Below, one piece after another: positions 1 through 12,150 of a stretch of DNA of 64,000 nt; within the stretch, counting starts at the first letter, position 1; each line of letters starts with the position of its first letter. The translations under genes were made by a program, and so were the position numbers. This DNA is from Rheum nobile (Eukaryota > Streptophyta > Magnoliopsida > Caryophyllales > Polygonaceae), in NCBI GenBank assembly GCA_027886185.1, contig WOAB01000760.1, forward strand, positions 1 to 64,000. Direction: 5' to 3'. The notes beneath the pieces were generated by a model that was not told the DNA's origin, made no database searches, and saw nothing but the letters and a program-made list of their open reading frames with translations.

Positions 1-1246
1 AATCTACTATATAATAACTAAAACAAAATCGCAATTGAACAGTACGCCCCTACATTGCATCCGTAATTCTCATTGACACGTGTCACCGCTGAATTAATTA
101 TGACAAGTGTCAACAGTCCGGTTAATGCGGTTATTTTTTTAAATCTTTCATTCTGATATAATTGTCGTAGAGAATATCTATGTACTTTATTTGGGTATGT
201 TTAATCTTTCCAAAAAAAAAACGAAGCAAATAAAATTACGAGCTAAGTTTCAATCGAATAAAATCCATATTTGATAATTTAAAAAAATGATGTAAATGTT
301 TTTTCAAACCTATTTTACGATAAATATTTAATTCCCAGTTAATAGAAAAATCGGAAAAAAAAATGACATCCTGCACAACATTAAAACAGAAAAGCAACCC
401 TAAATATGATCAGCTATGACAACTAGGGAAAAAAAAGCAACCTGGTGTGCTTACAAAAATACAAAGAAAATTCCAAAAACAATTAAATTAACGCAAAACA
501 AATAATTGCTGATGCACAATTGGCTAACAAATAACAAAAAAACTGCATTGACAACACAAAAATTAAAATAAACGCCTCAAAGCTAAAAGAAATGATACAA
601 GACATACATAAATAACGGGACATGTAATATATGCGAATCAAAGAAAATATCATGCAATCGCAAAAATTTCCTGCAATAAAAACCTGCAGAATCAAATAAA
701 ATAAAACATTCTGCAATAACGATTTTTATCCACTTTCAGCATCTTCAATATTATGCAATGACGATTTTTTTGAATCTACAATCCATAAAGGCAATGTAAT
801 ATCTGCAGAATGAAATGAAATATTCAGTATAATATGGCAGTATAAATTCAATGTAATATATGCACAGTTAAATCAAATATTAAGCATGATATGGCAGTAT
901 TATGACAATGTAATATCTGCATAATCAAATCAAATCAATATTATTATAATTGCCTTATATTTAGCATGATCATGCAGCATTGATATAAAACTAGAGCGCC
1001 TCCCACATTATAGTACAAAAAACTGGTCTTGCACAGGAGTAATAGCAAAGCAGTTTTTTGACATTTAGCAGGTACGTTCACAGTGAATTCAGTTTACTGT
1101 ATATGTTGGTATCTATGTGTTTGGATATAGATATGTAAATGTGAAAGATGTATATCTGACAAAGAAAAAGAGAAAGATGTAGAAATTACAGCATTTGTTC
1201 TGGATGCATTACGTCACAGTGAATTCAGTGTGTTGTGTGTTGTGTG

Positions 1247-1248
<2 letters not shown>
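1..1248. other. AT-rich Helitron 5' region without genes
   Basis: No coding signal on either strand. The stretch is AT-rich, with loosely repeated phrases such as 'gcaatgtaatatctgca' between about 660 and 930. The first 100 bases carry the Helitron 5' end. Short open frames here have no recognisable content. Confidence 0.6.
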
Positions 1249-1318
<70 letters not shown>

Positions 1319-1324
1319 AGAGGG
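1249..1324. repeat. (GA)n microsatellite
   Basis: Nearly pure GA dinucleotide tract of about 75 bp with one GG interruption. It follows a short TGTTGTGTGT stretch. The Ser-Leu open frame read across it is a translation of the repeat, not a gene. Confidence 0.95.
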
Positions 1325-1479
1325 GATTGCATTTATATGAAAGAAATATAGGTAGACAAATATGAGGTTGAATAATAAGCCGATCCAGAATTCATACACA
1401 AGTAAAAATATCCTCACCAAAATCCAGATATCGACACTTCAAACAAACTGATATTGATTTATTTTCTTTTTTCAAGTTT

Positions 1480-1705
1480 ATTCAGGAAATCCAAGACCTC
1501 GGTTACAAGATAATAATTCAGAACCATTTTCAAATAATGCAGTAGTTAATAAGCTAGAGCATGTTATCTACTGATATGAATGTCTATGTTGATATATATA
1601 CTGATTCATAACCATTTTTTTGAATAATGCAGCATTAAATATCAATAGAGCATGTTATCTACTGATATTGAATGTCTATGTTGATATATATACTGATATA
1701 GTTCA
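1480..1705. repeat. Two imperfect ~95-bp direct repeats
   Basis: The phrase running from 'aataatgcag' through 'gagcatgttatctactgat' and 'tgtctatgttgatatata' occurs twice here, and again at 2800-2990. The second block also shares the leading 'ttattcaggaaatccaagac' segment, so the whole block was duplicated across about 1.3 kb. Confidence 0.8.
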
Positions 1706-1719
1706 ATTTTGATAATTTT

Positions 1720-2100
1720 GTTTAATAGCTAAGGGTTTAGTATTAGGTTTAGTGTTTAGTTCGTCTTGAATCTATCATTTTATGTCAAGAACACTTATAA
1801 AAAAATCACGCCAAAAAACCGATATCATACTTACGTACAACAAAAAAGAATCAAACAAATAATAGATTTACACCAAACATGCAGTTTTATTTCAATATAA
1901 CCTAACATGTGCACATTAGTTCATTTAGGGTTTTATTTTAAAAGTTAAGGGTTTAGTATTAGGTTAAGTATTTAGTTTGTCTTCAATCTATCCTTTTATG
2001 TCAAGAACACTTGCAAAATAATCACGCCCAAAACATATATCATACTTACAACAAAAAAGAATCAAACAATAAACAGATTTACACCAATCATGCAGTTTAA
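1720..2100. repeat. Direct duplication of ~190 bp
   Basis: About 1725-1890 and 1930-2100 are two diverged copies of the same text (gggtttagtattaggtt, tatgtcaagaacactt, atcacgcc, aacaaaaaagaatcaaac, gatttacacca, catgcagttt). No coding content. The GA microsatellite follows directly after the second copy. Confidence 0.8.
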
Positions 2101-2111
2101 GACTAATCGTC

Positions 2112-2112
<1 letters not shown>

Positions 2113-2183
<71 letters not shown>
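2113..2183. repeat. (GA)n microsatellite
   Basis: Uninterrupted GA tract of about 70 bp. The Arg-Glu open frame across it is a repeat artefact. Confidence 0.95.
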
Positions 2184-2189
<6 letters not shown>

Positions 2190-2280
2190 TATCGATCAGG
2201 AAGAAACTTGAGCTTTCAATAAGTCAAAATATAAGCAAGACCTTAAACAAAAAGTTTAACCATATTTTCAGAGTGATTAC

Positions 2281-2687
2281 CTGGATTCCTGAAATAGTAA
2301 AATAGGGTATTTCAAACTTGACAGGTATTGGTGCTTTTCTTTCAGGCAGTTCTTCTTCAGAAGTGATGCTAGGAAGTTTGAACTCTGCTCTTAGCATGTA
2401 TTCCTATGCAGGTGAGAAGAAAATGAAAGCTCCAAAGATAAGAGATATATGTTCGATCAATATGGTAGCTATTGCTAGCTAATGTTATCTATGACAACTG
2501 AATTTCATAGTTATAAAAGGCATAGATTATTAAAGCCAAAAATACCTTGCCACCAGGAAAAGATTTTATCTTCCAGACAAGTGCATCCTTTTCAGGTGCA
2601 TATGAAGCAGATCCCATCGATGTCCTAATATTGGGGTTGGTAGCATCTGAAGGCACAGGAAGCTCAATCTCAACATTTGTAGCAGTG
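2281..2687 (-). pseudogene. AP1M: AP-1 complex mu subunit fragment (two exons)
   Basis: Two adjacent exons of the medium (mu) chain of the AP-1 clathrin adaptor, which sorts cargo at the trans-Golgi network. Exon 2687-2546 encodes TATNVEIELPVPSDATNPN, then the conserved SMGSASYAPEKDALVWKIKS and FPGGK, ending at a GT donor. Exon 2403-2281 begins after a TAG acceptor with EYMLRAEFKLPSIT and runs to VKFEIPYF-TISGIQ, ending at a GTAATC donor. The reading frame continues across the 142-bp intron without a stop. This is only part of the C-terminal mu-homology domain; the longin-like N-terminus and the final exon are absent. Identity to mu1 is from known family motifs; that it is a Helitron-captured fragment is inferred from its position. 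Confidence 0.88.
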
Positions 2688-2799
2688 CTATAAAGTATAT
2701 GCAAGTCAGTGGCTATAAATGTTTATATTAAAGCCTAGGTAATTCTCATCAATACCGAAAGAAGACAAATGAATAACCAATTTTCTTTTTTCAGTTTTA

Positions 2800-2990
2800 T
2801 TCAGGAAATCCAAGACTCGATTACAAGGTAATAATTCAGAACCATTTTTTTAAATATGCAGTAGTTAATAATCTAGAGCATGTTATCTACTGATATTGAA
2901 TGTCTATGTTGATATATATACTGATTCATAACCATTTTTTCGAATAATGCAGTAGTTAATAAAGCTTGAGCATGTTATCTACGTATATTA
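2800..2990. repeat. Further copy of the 1480-1705 repeat block
   Basis: Repeats the 'ttattcaggaaatccaagac ... gcatgttatctactgatatt ... tgatatatatactgattc' text of 1480-1705 at high identity. Noncoding. Confidence 0.8.
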
Positions 2991-3064
2991 AAGCTAGGGC
3001 ATGTTTTACTTTCATTATAATATTCTTTTCTCTCTGTATTACAGAGAGAAAAGAAAGGAATCTG

Positions 3065-3225
<161 letters not shown>

Positions 3226-3459
3226 TAAATAAATAGAAAGTTAAGAACTACAACAGAATGGATGTGGATCTGATGAAGACCAAGGGGGGGGGGGGGGGGG
3301 GAAGAGGGAGAGGGAGAGATTATATGTTGATATTCTATTATTCTGTATATAGTAGATTAATTTTAATTTACTTTGAAGGAAAAAAACATACAATATAACA
3401 TATGATTAAATGTATATGATTTTTTTTCGTTTATGATTATAGCATTTTGAAAAGGGACT

Positions 3460-3462
<3 letters not shown>

Positions 3463-3510
<48 letters not shown>

Positions 3511-3580
3511 GCTGTTGGGGAGAGAGGGGGAGGGGGAGAGAGAGAGAGAGAGATTATTGTTGTTGGCACGAGAGAGAGAG
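3463..3580. repeat. (GA)n microsatellites with G-rich spacer
   Basis: A GA tract at 3463-3506, a GGGGAGAGAGGGGGAGGGGG spacer, then shorter GA tracts to about 3580. Noncoding. Confidence 0.9.
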
Positions 3581-3639
3581 AACAAATATATTTTTAAAAA
3601 ACGGGAAAAATCTTCAGTTTGTTTGAAAACAAATATATT

Positions 3640-5369
3640 ATTACCCATTAAGCCCATTAATGTAAATAAGCGCCTTAAACCTAAGTCAAATAAGAAGTTG
3701 TCGATGGGTATTTATTTGGGCCAATAAGCCCATTACATTTTTACTTCAGCCGAAGTCAAGCCCATTATGAAGTTGATGATTATATTATTTAATGTATTAC
3801 ATATTTAATGGGCCGAAGCCCATATTTATAATGTTTAAGCCCATTTAAATTAGTTGATAAAAAAAAACCTATTTTTAATCTGAACTATAATATTAAACAT
3901 TTATCATAAGTCGAGCCGATTTCATCTAATATCAATATATTATTTACATTTTAACCCATTAAAATATAGATATATATTATATTGAATGAAGTACAATCTT
4001 CATCGAGAAAGAGAAAAAAATGATGTATACAGAGAATAATGAAACTGAATTAAAAAAAACACCGATTGAAATCCTAAATTTCCACCAAAATTTTGAAAAA
4101 AATGGATGTATACAGAGAGCTTACATTTCTTCTATGTTGACGACGCTAGAGTGAGGGCCAGTACCTCCTTCAAGGTAGAATCGTAACCAATATCCAGATC
4201 TCCTCATGTCCTCATATCAAAATATTTATGTTAGTACATCAGATAGTATATTTTTTATGCAAAAAAGCTTAAGCACTCAATTAATTCCAAAATCATCCAG
4301 AAAAATTTTCCTCCATTTTTATTGTATACAAGCCAGTCGAGCATTTAAACAGAAATCTGTCGCCAGAGATGGAGTTAAAGAGAGCGAGAGAGAGATTGAG
4401 AGCGAGAGCTATAGAGAGAGACATAGATCTTACCTTTCAAGGTTCTGGATCTCAGAACCACCTCCAAATCTCCTTTTTCCTCCAAATCTCATGAAGACGA
4501 CGATGTTTAACCTCCAAATCTCCTTTTTTCCGTTTTGGTATACAGATTTGAAGTGCGGTGGTGGATTATCAGCGGAAGTGAAAGTCGAAGATCTAGATCT
4601 GTTTATTTTGGAAAATTACAGATCCAGATCTAGAGTTCATTGTTTTGGCTTAGGAAAGGGAAATTGGAGATGAAGGTTTTTGGTGATGTAGCGAAAGAGG
4701 AAGACGTTTCTTTGATTTGTTCAAAGAATCTGCCATTGTTGTTTAGTTTGAGTGAAAAGAAGAGTGAAACCCTAAAATGGAGAAAGCAAAGAGGGAGAGT
4801 GAACTGAGATGGTGGAAATGGAAAGCAGAGAGAGAGAGTGAACAGAGAAGGAAAGCTTTCTAAATAGGTAGGGTTTCCATTTTATGTTCGTTCTGTTTGT
4901 TTTTATTGGATTTGGGCCAATCATCTGTCAAGCCCAGTCCAATTGAATAAAACAGATAAGAATGCTTTAATCTGGGTCCGAATTAATGAACTTCAAAGCC
5001 CACAAATGGGCCCTGAAGCCCATTACGAATATGGCTTTATGTTGCAAGACAAATTTAAATTGGCCTATAAGTCCATTTATATGTAAATATTTATTTCTTT
5101 TTACTAATACAAATAAATAATTGATATGTACATTTATAATAGAAGGTTGTGTAATTCCTATGTAATATTTGGGCCTATTAGGCCAGTAAATTTATCAGGC
5201 CAATAAGTCCATTCAAATTTAAATAGGAGGCTTCATAATTGCTAAGCAGTACTTGGACTAACAAATATTACCATGTATTTCTTCATTGCAACTTATGTTG
5301 GATATCTAGATATTAGGACTAACAGCTGATTGAAAAAATGTGTTTCGTGGTACGAAATGAATCACTTAC
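3640..5369. other. Gene-free Helitron interior rich in GCCCAT/TGGGCC motifs
   Basis: No convincing coding exon. Between 3640 and 3850, and again from 4910 to 5215, the text repeats AAGCCCATTA, TGGGCC and GGCCCA-type motifs, which in plants resemble site II/Up1 promoter elements. A GA-rich patch lies at 4375-4425. The open frame at 4206-4673 is mostly repeat and has no recognisable domain. One minus-strand stretch near 4135-4205 has exon-like codon texture and a GTAAGC donor, but I could not assign it. Confidence 0.5.
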
Positions 5370-5435
5370 TTTGTTACAGCTAGGAACAAGTTCTTGCAGT
5401 GCCTTCACTCTTTCTGTTATTCTTTCCCTTCGCAA
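5370..5435 (-). pseudogene. bHLH transcription factor exon (basic/helix-1), captured fragment
   Basis: A single 22-codon exon with a TTCTTCAG acceptor and a GTAAGT donor. It encodes LRRERITERVKALQELVPSC plus NK, the end of the basic DNA-contacting region (ERxRR-like) and helix 1 of a bHLH domain. The sequence is closest to the UNE12/LRL type, in which the next exon carries the loop and helix 2. No such exon follows, so this fragment cannot dimerise or make a transcription factor. It sits on the same strand as the other captured fragments in this Helitron. Subfamily assignment is from memory of family motifs and is moderate; the bHLH call itself is strong. Confidence 0.8.
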
Positions 5436-5956
5436 CTGAAGAAAAGAAACAACGTTATTTGAGAAGCTTAATAGCATATAGTAATAAAGCACATGTGTAT
5501 GACAAGTTATTGTTATATTTTTCCCATAAGTAAAGATGCTCTTCATTCTAATCTTGATAGAGAAGCTACACAAATTTTATATTTAGCACCATAAATGAAA
5601 GGCATACTATTCAAAGCAGTGAAAATACAGAAGGATAAATGCGAACAGAAGAGCAAGACGGCTTCAGACAAAAGTGAGGGTAATATACATGATACGAGTA
5701 CTGAGTGTGCAGATCAATTGATGACATGAAACAACTTTGAGAAGGATGCGTCTGGTGCAAAAGTTATAAACCAAATCACGGTAATTGTTTTAAAATATAT
5801 TAAGGTCATAATATCACACTACTCAGCTCAAAGAACATAGGATAACAACATTGATATAAGCACATCCAAGCTATAAAACTTAGTCCTCTATGAAAAAAGT
5901 AACCCAACTTGAAGGTTCAAGAAAAATAAGAAATAAGAAAGGGAAAATATGCATAC

Positions 5957-6686
5957 ATGAATCCAGCCCACAGGAAGAAGAGATTGTTCGTTTAGTACAA
6001 CAAATATTTCCTCCTCGCTCGAGGCCTGACACTGAAAATGGAAAATGGTCCAAGTCAGCAGTGTTGCAATGAATAAGGAGGCCAGTCAAAAGCATCCCTA
6101 CAAATTACAATGAGCCAAATAGCCTCACAATTGACATGGAGTCTTCAAGGAACTCACAGAACTGGAAGTTGACTCTTGTTTTGGTATTACAAGAGTTACC
6201 GCATAGAAGACTCCTCCTTTCTGGAAAATTTTGGACATTGTCATAAGTTAAAGTATAAACCTCGTCTTATATTAATTTATAATGTTCACTTCAGATTTAT
6301 TATGGTCAAAGCCTGTCAAATGCTGAAGAATCTTACAGATAAGCACCAAGAACCCCACATGTCTCCATATCCTTGTCTGTATTTTCTCTGGCAAGGTCAA
6401 GAAAGTCATCCATTAACTGAGCAGGCTGTTAATCAAAAGTAAAGAAGACCATGTTACCAAATTTGTATGTAAAACATTTTAGCTAAAAAGTAAATTAGAG
6501 ATGAGAAATGTTGCAGCTTATATAAAATATGACAGCTTACAATATGCAAGTCATTAAGGAGGCTAGATGAAGATTCATATGTGGAATCAGCACCAGGAAC
6601 GTGTGAAACTTGTACCGCGGAAGGCAGAACATGTGTACATGAGACTGTAGGTGAAGGAGAGTGTTTCACCATATCAACCAATATAC
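5957..6686 (-). pseudogene. AMSH-type JAMM deubiquitinase fragment (four exons)
   Basis: Four exons on the minus strand: 6686-6541 (Ser-rich linker, ending LLNDLHI), 6416-6337 (LMDDFLDLARENTDKDMETC, then GVLGAYL), 6220-6158 (KGGVFYAVTLVIPKQESTSS) and 6031-5957 (CQASSEEEIFVVLNEQSLLP, then VGWIH). AMSH proteins remove Lys63-linked ubiquitin during endosomal sorting; these exons are the linker and the start of the MPN domain. The copy stops within GWIH, just before the second His of the zinc-binding H-x-H-P and the downstream Asp, so no active site remains. At 6337 the donor reads TATCT|GTAAG and puts the next exon out of frame, suggesting a lost base. Acceptors and the other donors are canonical. 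Confidence 0.87.
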
Positions 6687-7404
6687 CTGAAAAAAAATCC
6701 TGCCCAATATGAGATTTAAATGAACTAAATGGCTTCAATTCAAGTACATAACATAATTCATAGCAATATAATCTTACATCAAACCTCAAATTTAGTTGAC
6801 AATGTTCAATAATGGCTGCTCATATGTGCAAGAGTTTATCATCAACCGGAAAATATATGATATTAAAGTCTGACGAGGATTCCAGTCTAGCAATGTTTAA
6901 AATGTCAAACTTTGACATTATGCTGAACACAACATAGTTGCAGTATACCACTTGCTCAATCCAACGTCATCATTAACATATGAATTAGGAAAGATGATCA
7001 ACAACGCACCAAAATATCTACTATTCTTCCTTTAGACTTTTATAAGTTGCTGTTGTGGAATTTATTTCTTTAATCAATAGAACTCAAGACAAGCATAAAA
7101 ATGCCTTCATAAAATAACAAACAGCAGTTCTACTATTTTTTTTGCAAGAGTTGTATCTTCTCAGGACAACAATTAACTTTCAGAGCCAATCCTATAATAT
7201 GTTATAAGCATATATCTCCAGGGACAAAAATAGCTCCTTTTATGCATGATAACTACTTTTTCAAAAGGGGATTCAAACTCCCATTCATATGATCGCAGCA
7301 ACGGCAAAGATACATGATTGAAAAGAAAAGCAAAGAAGGAGATGTTAGGCAACAATTGATGTTACCTCAAGAATATTTGCTCAAATAACATTGTCAACAC
7401 ACAC

Positions 7405-8172
7405 CTTGAACTTGCTTTTCTGTGATGAATGAACATGACATACAAGTCCACTTTGCACATCTTCTTCTGTCACGGTAACTGAATAAAAATGGGCGCAATG
7501 TTTCTCAACCTGAAACAATGATAAACCTAAAAAATTAGGCATAAGAAATTTCCAAAGGATTAGTCCTTAAGAACATATATATGAATATTGCAGTATACCT
7601 TTCTGGAAAATGGTTGGCCAAGGGGAAGTGGATGAATATCTACTGTTCCATTAAGTGCCTCCTCTAATACAATTGCTGATACATTAGTCTTAATTGGAAC
7701 GCCAAGTTTACTGGTTTCAGGAAAAGAAAAGAAAAAACATAAGATCCCGTTGGACCGCTCTCAGTTTTCCAGCCACACTGTAGATACAAGATACAGCGTT
7801 ATAGAAATCATGCTCACCTAAAGAGTGCAGCAAACATGGTATTTACAGTTCCTAGACTTGAAAGATCTAGCTCCAGTTCTTGACTTTCTGACTCAACAGC
7901 CTAGACAAATACATGAGACAAGGTAAAGAATGCAAACAAAACTTCTAGACAAGGAGTAATAGAAGCCATAAAATTTATGCATAAGAAATATGGTGTCATG
8001 CCAATTACACCTCCCACCAATATTTGCTCACCTCAAAACCAGCTGCATCATACTGGCGCCTTTTCTCAGGATCTGATAATATATTATATGAGAATGTGGC
8101 TTCCTTAAACAAATCAGCAGCCTTTGGATCATTGGCATTCTTGTCAGGATGATACATGGATAAGTTCAGCAT
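7405..8172 (-). pseudogene. ARG1: ARG1/DnaJ15-type J-domain protein fragment (four exons)
   Basis: Four exons on the minus strand, in frame across three introns with good GT..AG borders: ~8172-8032 (MYHPDKNANDPKAADLFKEA ... RRQYDAAGFE, helix 3 side of a J domain with the HPD motif), 7900-7818 (AVESESQELELDLSSLGTVN, then TMFAALF), 7710-7599 (SKLGVPIKTNVSAIVLEEAL ... PLPLGQPFSRK) and 7509-7405 (VEKHCAHFYSVTVTEEDVQS ... KSKFKV). This matches the ARG1 (ALTERED RESPONSE TO GRAVITY) family, peripheral membrane J proteins acting in gravitropism and vesicle traffic. The start of the J domain, the rest of the central part and the C-terminal coiled coil are missing. The 5' limit near 8172 is approximate. 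Confidence 0.88.
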
Positions 8173-8179
8173 TAAAAAA

Positions 8180-9200
8180 GAATGAACTAATTAACCAATT
8201 GGATTATGCTAGGATTTCAATCCAATGACTATTACTCAAAACACAATTTACACACAAGGCTTGCTACAAGTTATATTGAATTACAATCCATTATTCTTAA
8301 CTACATTTTTCCATGCCTGAGCTAGAAAAGTGTTCTCAACAGTCAACATATATGAACCACAGAGTTATGAAAAGAAAGATTCATTGTAAAGCAGTTTATC
8401 TTTTGCCACCTGACAGCATGAATTACCTAAATCAACATAGGTTTGCAGCTTTATCCCATTACAAAAAGCAAAAATCATAACAGAAAAAGAATACAAAATG
8501 CACATAGGAGATGCATGTTTTAATTAGTCATTTTTCCCTGCCATGTTTTTCTCACAAAGGCAAAGACCAATTAAACAGAAGATTACAAGAAAACAAAAGA
8601 GTTTTCACTTATGAAATCAGATTGTACAAGTTTTTATTCCAAACACCGTGATCCTAAATCTGAAAATTATCAAAATTGGACTGAAAGAACACTTTGCACA
8701 TATCCAGTAGACTTTTGTGGTATATTATAGGATTTATATTGATGAAGAAGCTACTAAAAATGGAGATATGGGTGTGCTTATGTATCAGCCAACATAGCAC
8801 GACATTGTTTAGTCTACTCTACTGCACAAGGCCGAGATGCTCATTTGCATCAGCAATGGGCAGGGATAGGGTTGATTTATCTCCTACGAGAGCATATATG
8901 ACTGTTGTTTTATTCAATCAAAAAGACCCAAAAGTTGTAAATTGGAAAAACATGTATGAATGGTATATATTGAATCTAAAGGTCCCAAAATTCATCAACA
9001 AATCAACATTTAAACTCTAAAATTAAAAACCCTAAATTTAATTCCACCCCCAAATTTCACTCAATCCCAAAAGCTGTAAATTGGAGCCTTAAATTGAAAA
9101 CCTAAATTCAATTTCAGCAGTAAATATCAATCCAACCCCAAATTTCACTCAATCCCAAAAGCTGAAAATTGGAGTTGTAAATTGTTCGGATCTCACCTCA
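8180..9200. other. AT-rich region upstream of the ARG1-like fragment
   Basis: No exon recognised. At about 9030-9180 a ~75-bp phrase ('ccccaaatttcactcaatcccaaaagctg' ... 'attggag') is duplicated in tandem. If the captured minus-strand fragments are transcribed from inside the Helitron, the promoter would have to lie here or further right; nothing in the sequence proves one. Confidence 0.4.
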
Positions 9201-9207
9201 TCACCGC

Positions 9208-9310
9208 TAGCCAAGCTCCAGCCGCCGTGGTCGCGCTCGCCAAGCTCCAGCCGCCCGTGGTCGCGCTCGCCAAGCTCCAGCCGCCGTGGTTGCGCTCGCC
9301 CCCGTGGTCG
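9208..9310. repeat. GC-rich ~34-bp minisatellite, three copies
   Basis: Three near-identical units built on GCTCGCCAAGCTCCAGCCGC plus CGTGGTCGC stand out in an AT-rich setting. The minus-strand open frame across it (Ala/Arg-rich) is a shadow of the repeat. Confidence 0.85.
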
Positions 9311-9549
9311 CGCTCTTCACCGGCCGTCGCCCACCGTCCATAAGCCACCGGAAGAAGACAATATAGAGTATAAGGTGAGAAGGAGGTGGATCAAAGATGG
9401 AGTCTCGAAGATGGATCGAAGCAGGGGACTGAAATGGGGGAAGGGATCGGGGCAGGGGACTGAAATGGGGGAAGGGACCAAAAAATATCTGGAAACTTTT
9501 TTTCTTTTTTTTGCCTTTTATTTTTGGAAAAATGCATCTAAATAATAGC

Positions 9550-10304
9550 AATTAATTTAATTATCACCTTTCAATTATAAATAATAAAAATTTAAAAAAT
9601 TATAAAAACATATCTAAGCAATGACAATATAAATAAAAAATAGTATGAGCATATCTAAATTATGACATATTTTGGGTCTATTAGCCCATTACAGTTTATA
9701 AGGCTTATTAATCATGTGCTGGCCCAATAAGCTCAATAATTAAGTTATTTTCGTATTCAATTTTTTCACATTTTAAATCGATCACGTCAATAAACGACAA
9801 CGGACAAATTTAAATCGATAACGTCAATAAATTGCATTCAATTTTTTCACATTTTTTCCAATAAATTGAAATATGAACTTTAATATAAATAGTAATTATG
9901 CAGGATCTATTCGTGGAGTTAGTCCCAATTCTTTCGTTATTGATTGTGTCCCTTTGTCCGATATTTTAAATGGTTAGTAATTGTTATTCTATAAAGTCTC
10001 TATTTAATTCGATTTGACCATCTAAGTTAGATAATACAATATATCTTTAATTTCATGATTCTAAAAAAATGTATAAAATAAATTTAACTATGTTTATAAC
10101 TATTGTAATTGTTATTCTTTAAAGTCTCTATTTAACTATGAAAAATGTATAAAATAAATTTAACTATGTTTATAACAATATATCTTTAATGTTCGGTTAT
10201 TCATGTTTTATTCAAATAACTAATTAAAAAAATATTCAATCAATTACTCATCTATAATTTAATAAATATTTTTATTATAATTAAAGAAAAAAATAAACAA
10301 ATCT
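9550..10304. other. AT-rich 3' part of Helitron 1, no genes
   Basis: Very AT-rich, with a short direct duplication ('taaagtctctatttaa', 'tgtataaaataaatttaactatgtttataac') near 9995-10175. More GCCCATTA-type motifs occur at 9660-9735. No coding signal. Confidence 0.6.
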
Positions 10305-10330
10305 CGTGCAATGCACGGGTATTACACTAG
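10305..10330 (+). other. Helitron 3' terminus: hairpin plus CTAG
   Basis: A 5-bp stem CGTGC/GCACG with loop AAT, followed 13 bases later by CTAG and a host T. This is the termination signal of Helitron rolling-circle transposition and fixes the right boundary of the element. Confidence 0.85.
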
Positions 10331-11438
10331 TCTACTACTACAATTAAAGTAAACACATTCTCATTCCCCTCTTCAAGCCACGTGTCACCCTCTTTCAGAC
10401 TATTTTTTTCTTTAAAAAAATTACTTTAAACCATCCCAACTATTCACTATCAACCCAAACTAATACCAACTTTGAAAATTACTAGCAATTATACATTTGA
10501 TGCTAAAAAAAATTATACACCTATTTACCGATAATAATACGATCATTTTTCCATAAAAATCCGGTGACATTGTTGACATGACTCACGAAAAATGATGAGT
10601 AGGCGTTACAGATTCAATACTAATAACTAAATCGACCTAAAAAAAATACTAGTAACTAAAACAAAATAGAACCACTAGGCTGCTAATTAACTAATGAATT
10701 AAATCAAAATATCAAACATCAAAGAATATATGTATTAGACTATTTTTGAAGAACCATAAGGCCTAAATTGTTCACTAAGTCAAGAATCAATCGTGGAACT
10801 TTTAGATGATGCTACACGAGGCTACGTGAGGCAATTCCGGCAAGAAGGACCTTGGACCCCGGTGCATCTAAGGTACAATAGATAGGTGATATCATCCTTC
10901 CACGAAGAAATAGAAAAATGGAATAGGTCGGATAATTAGTCAATTTTGATTTAGTATCATATCACTGTAACACCCTCAAATCTATAACCCATTTGGAAAG
11001 GTATTACCGTCAGTGACCTCGGTTTCCACACCGAAGCCACCCCAGGCTTTACCGATTTAAACACAAATCATAAAGAACAATTATGGTACAAAATTACCAT
11101 AACTTTCATTTAAAACATAGTCGCGGAATTTCAACACAATTCCAAAGACGACAAAATACAGAGTCATTACAATACAGCGGAAGACTTAAAATAATTTACA
11201 AGAGTATTGACCTCAGTAGTCAATGCCCAAAGATCGTAGCCTGATTAAAACATTTTCAAACACCGTTCATGTTCATAGTCGATCTAGCCTTTTTGGACCT
11301 GTATGTGCCGAAACGGACGGACGGAACCACCATGACGTTACAGATAAATAAAATACAAGGGGTTAGTCTAATGAATAGACTAAGCAAGGGCGGAAAACAT
11401 GAACAATTAATTCACACAAAGGCTGACACAAGCAGTTC

Positions 11439-12150
11439 CACATATCAACAAATCACATCAAAGCCCTCAAGTGTTAACTAAACAGTTAAACACATCAACA
11501 AATCATATCAAGCCCTCGAGTGTTAACTAAACAGTTAAACTCATCAACAGATCACATCAAATCCTCAAGTGTTAACTAAACAGTTAAACTCATCAACAGA
11601 TCACATCAAATCCTCAAGTGTTAACTAAACAGTTAAACACATCAACAAATCATATCAAAGCCTCAAGTGTTAACTTAAACAGTTAAACACATCAACAGAT
11701 CACATCAAGCCCTCGAGTGTTAACTAAACAGTTAAACTCATCAACAGATCACATCAAACCCTCGAGTGTTAACTAAACAGTTAAACTCATCAACAGATCA
11801 CATCAAATCCTCAAGTGTTAACTAAACAGTTAAACTCATCAACAGATCACATCAAGCCCTCGAGTGTTAACTAAACAGTTAAACTCATCAACAGATCACA
11901 TCAAATCCTCGAGTGTTAACTAAACAGTTAAACTCATCAACAGATCACATCAAGCCCTCGAGTGTTAACTAAACAGTTAAACTCATCAACAGATCACATC
12001 AAATCCTCAAGTGTTAACTAAACAGTTAAACACATCAACAAATCATATCAAAGCCTCAAGTGTTAACTAAACAGTTAAACACATCAACAAATCACATCAA
12101 AGCCTCAAGTGTTAACTAAACAGTTAAACACATCAATAAATCACATCAAA
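11439..12150. repeat. 49-bp tandem array, about 14 units (left LTR)
   Basis: Units built on CATCAACAGATCACATCAA, ATCCTCAAGT and GTTAACTAAACAGTTAAAC. Variants alternate between 'tcctcaag' and 'ccctcgag' and between 'aacag' and 'aacaa', suggesting higher-order duplication. Each unit contains the small inverted repeat TTAACT-aaac-AGTTAA. Confidence 0.93.

Noticed and set aside
11439..12150. CRISPR-like array of 49-bp repeats
   Set aside because: Units are contiguous with no unique spacers, and the array lies inside a plant LTR.
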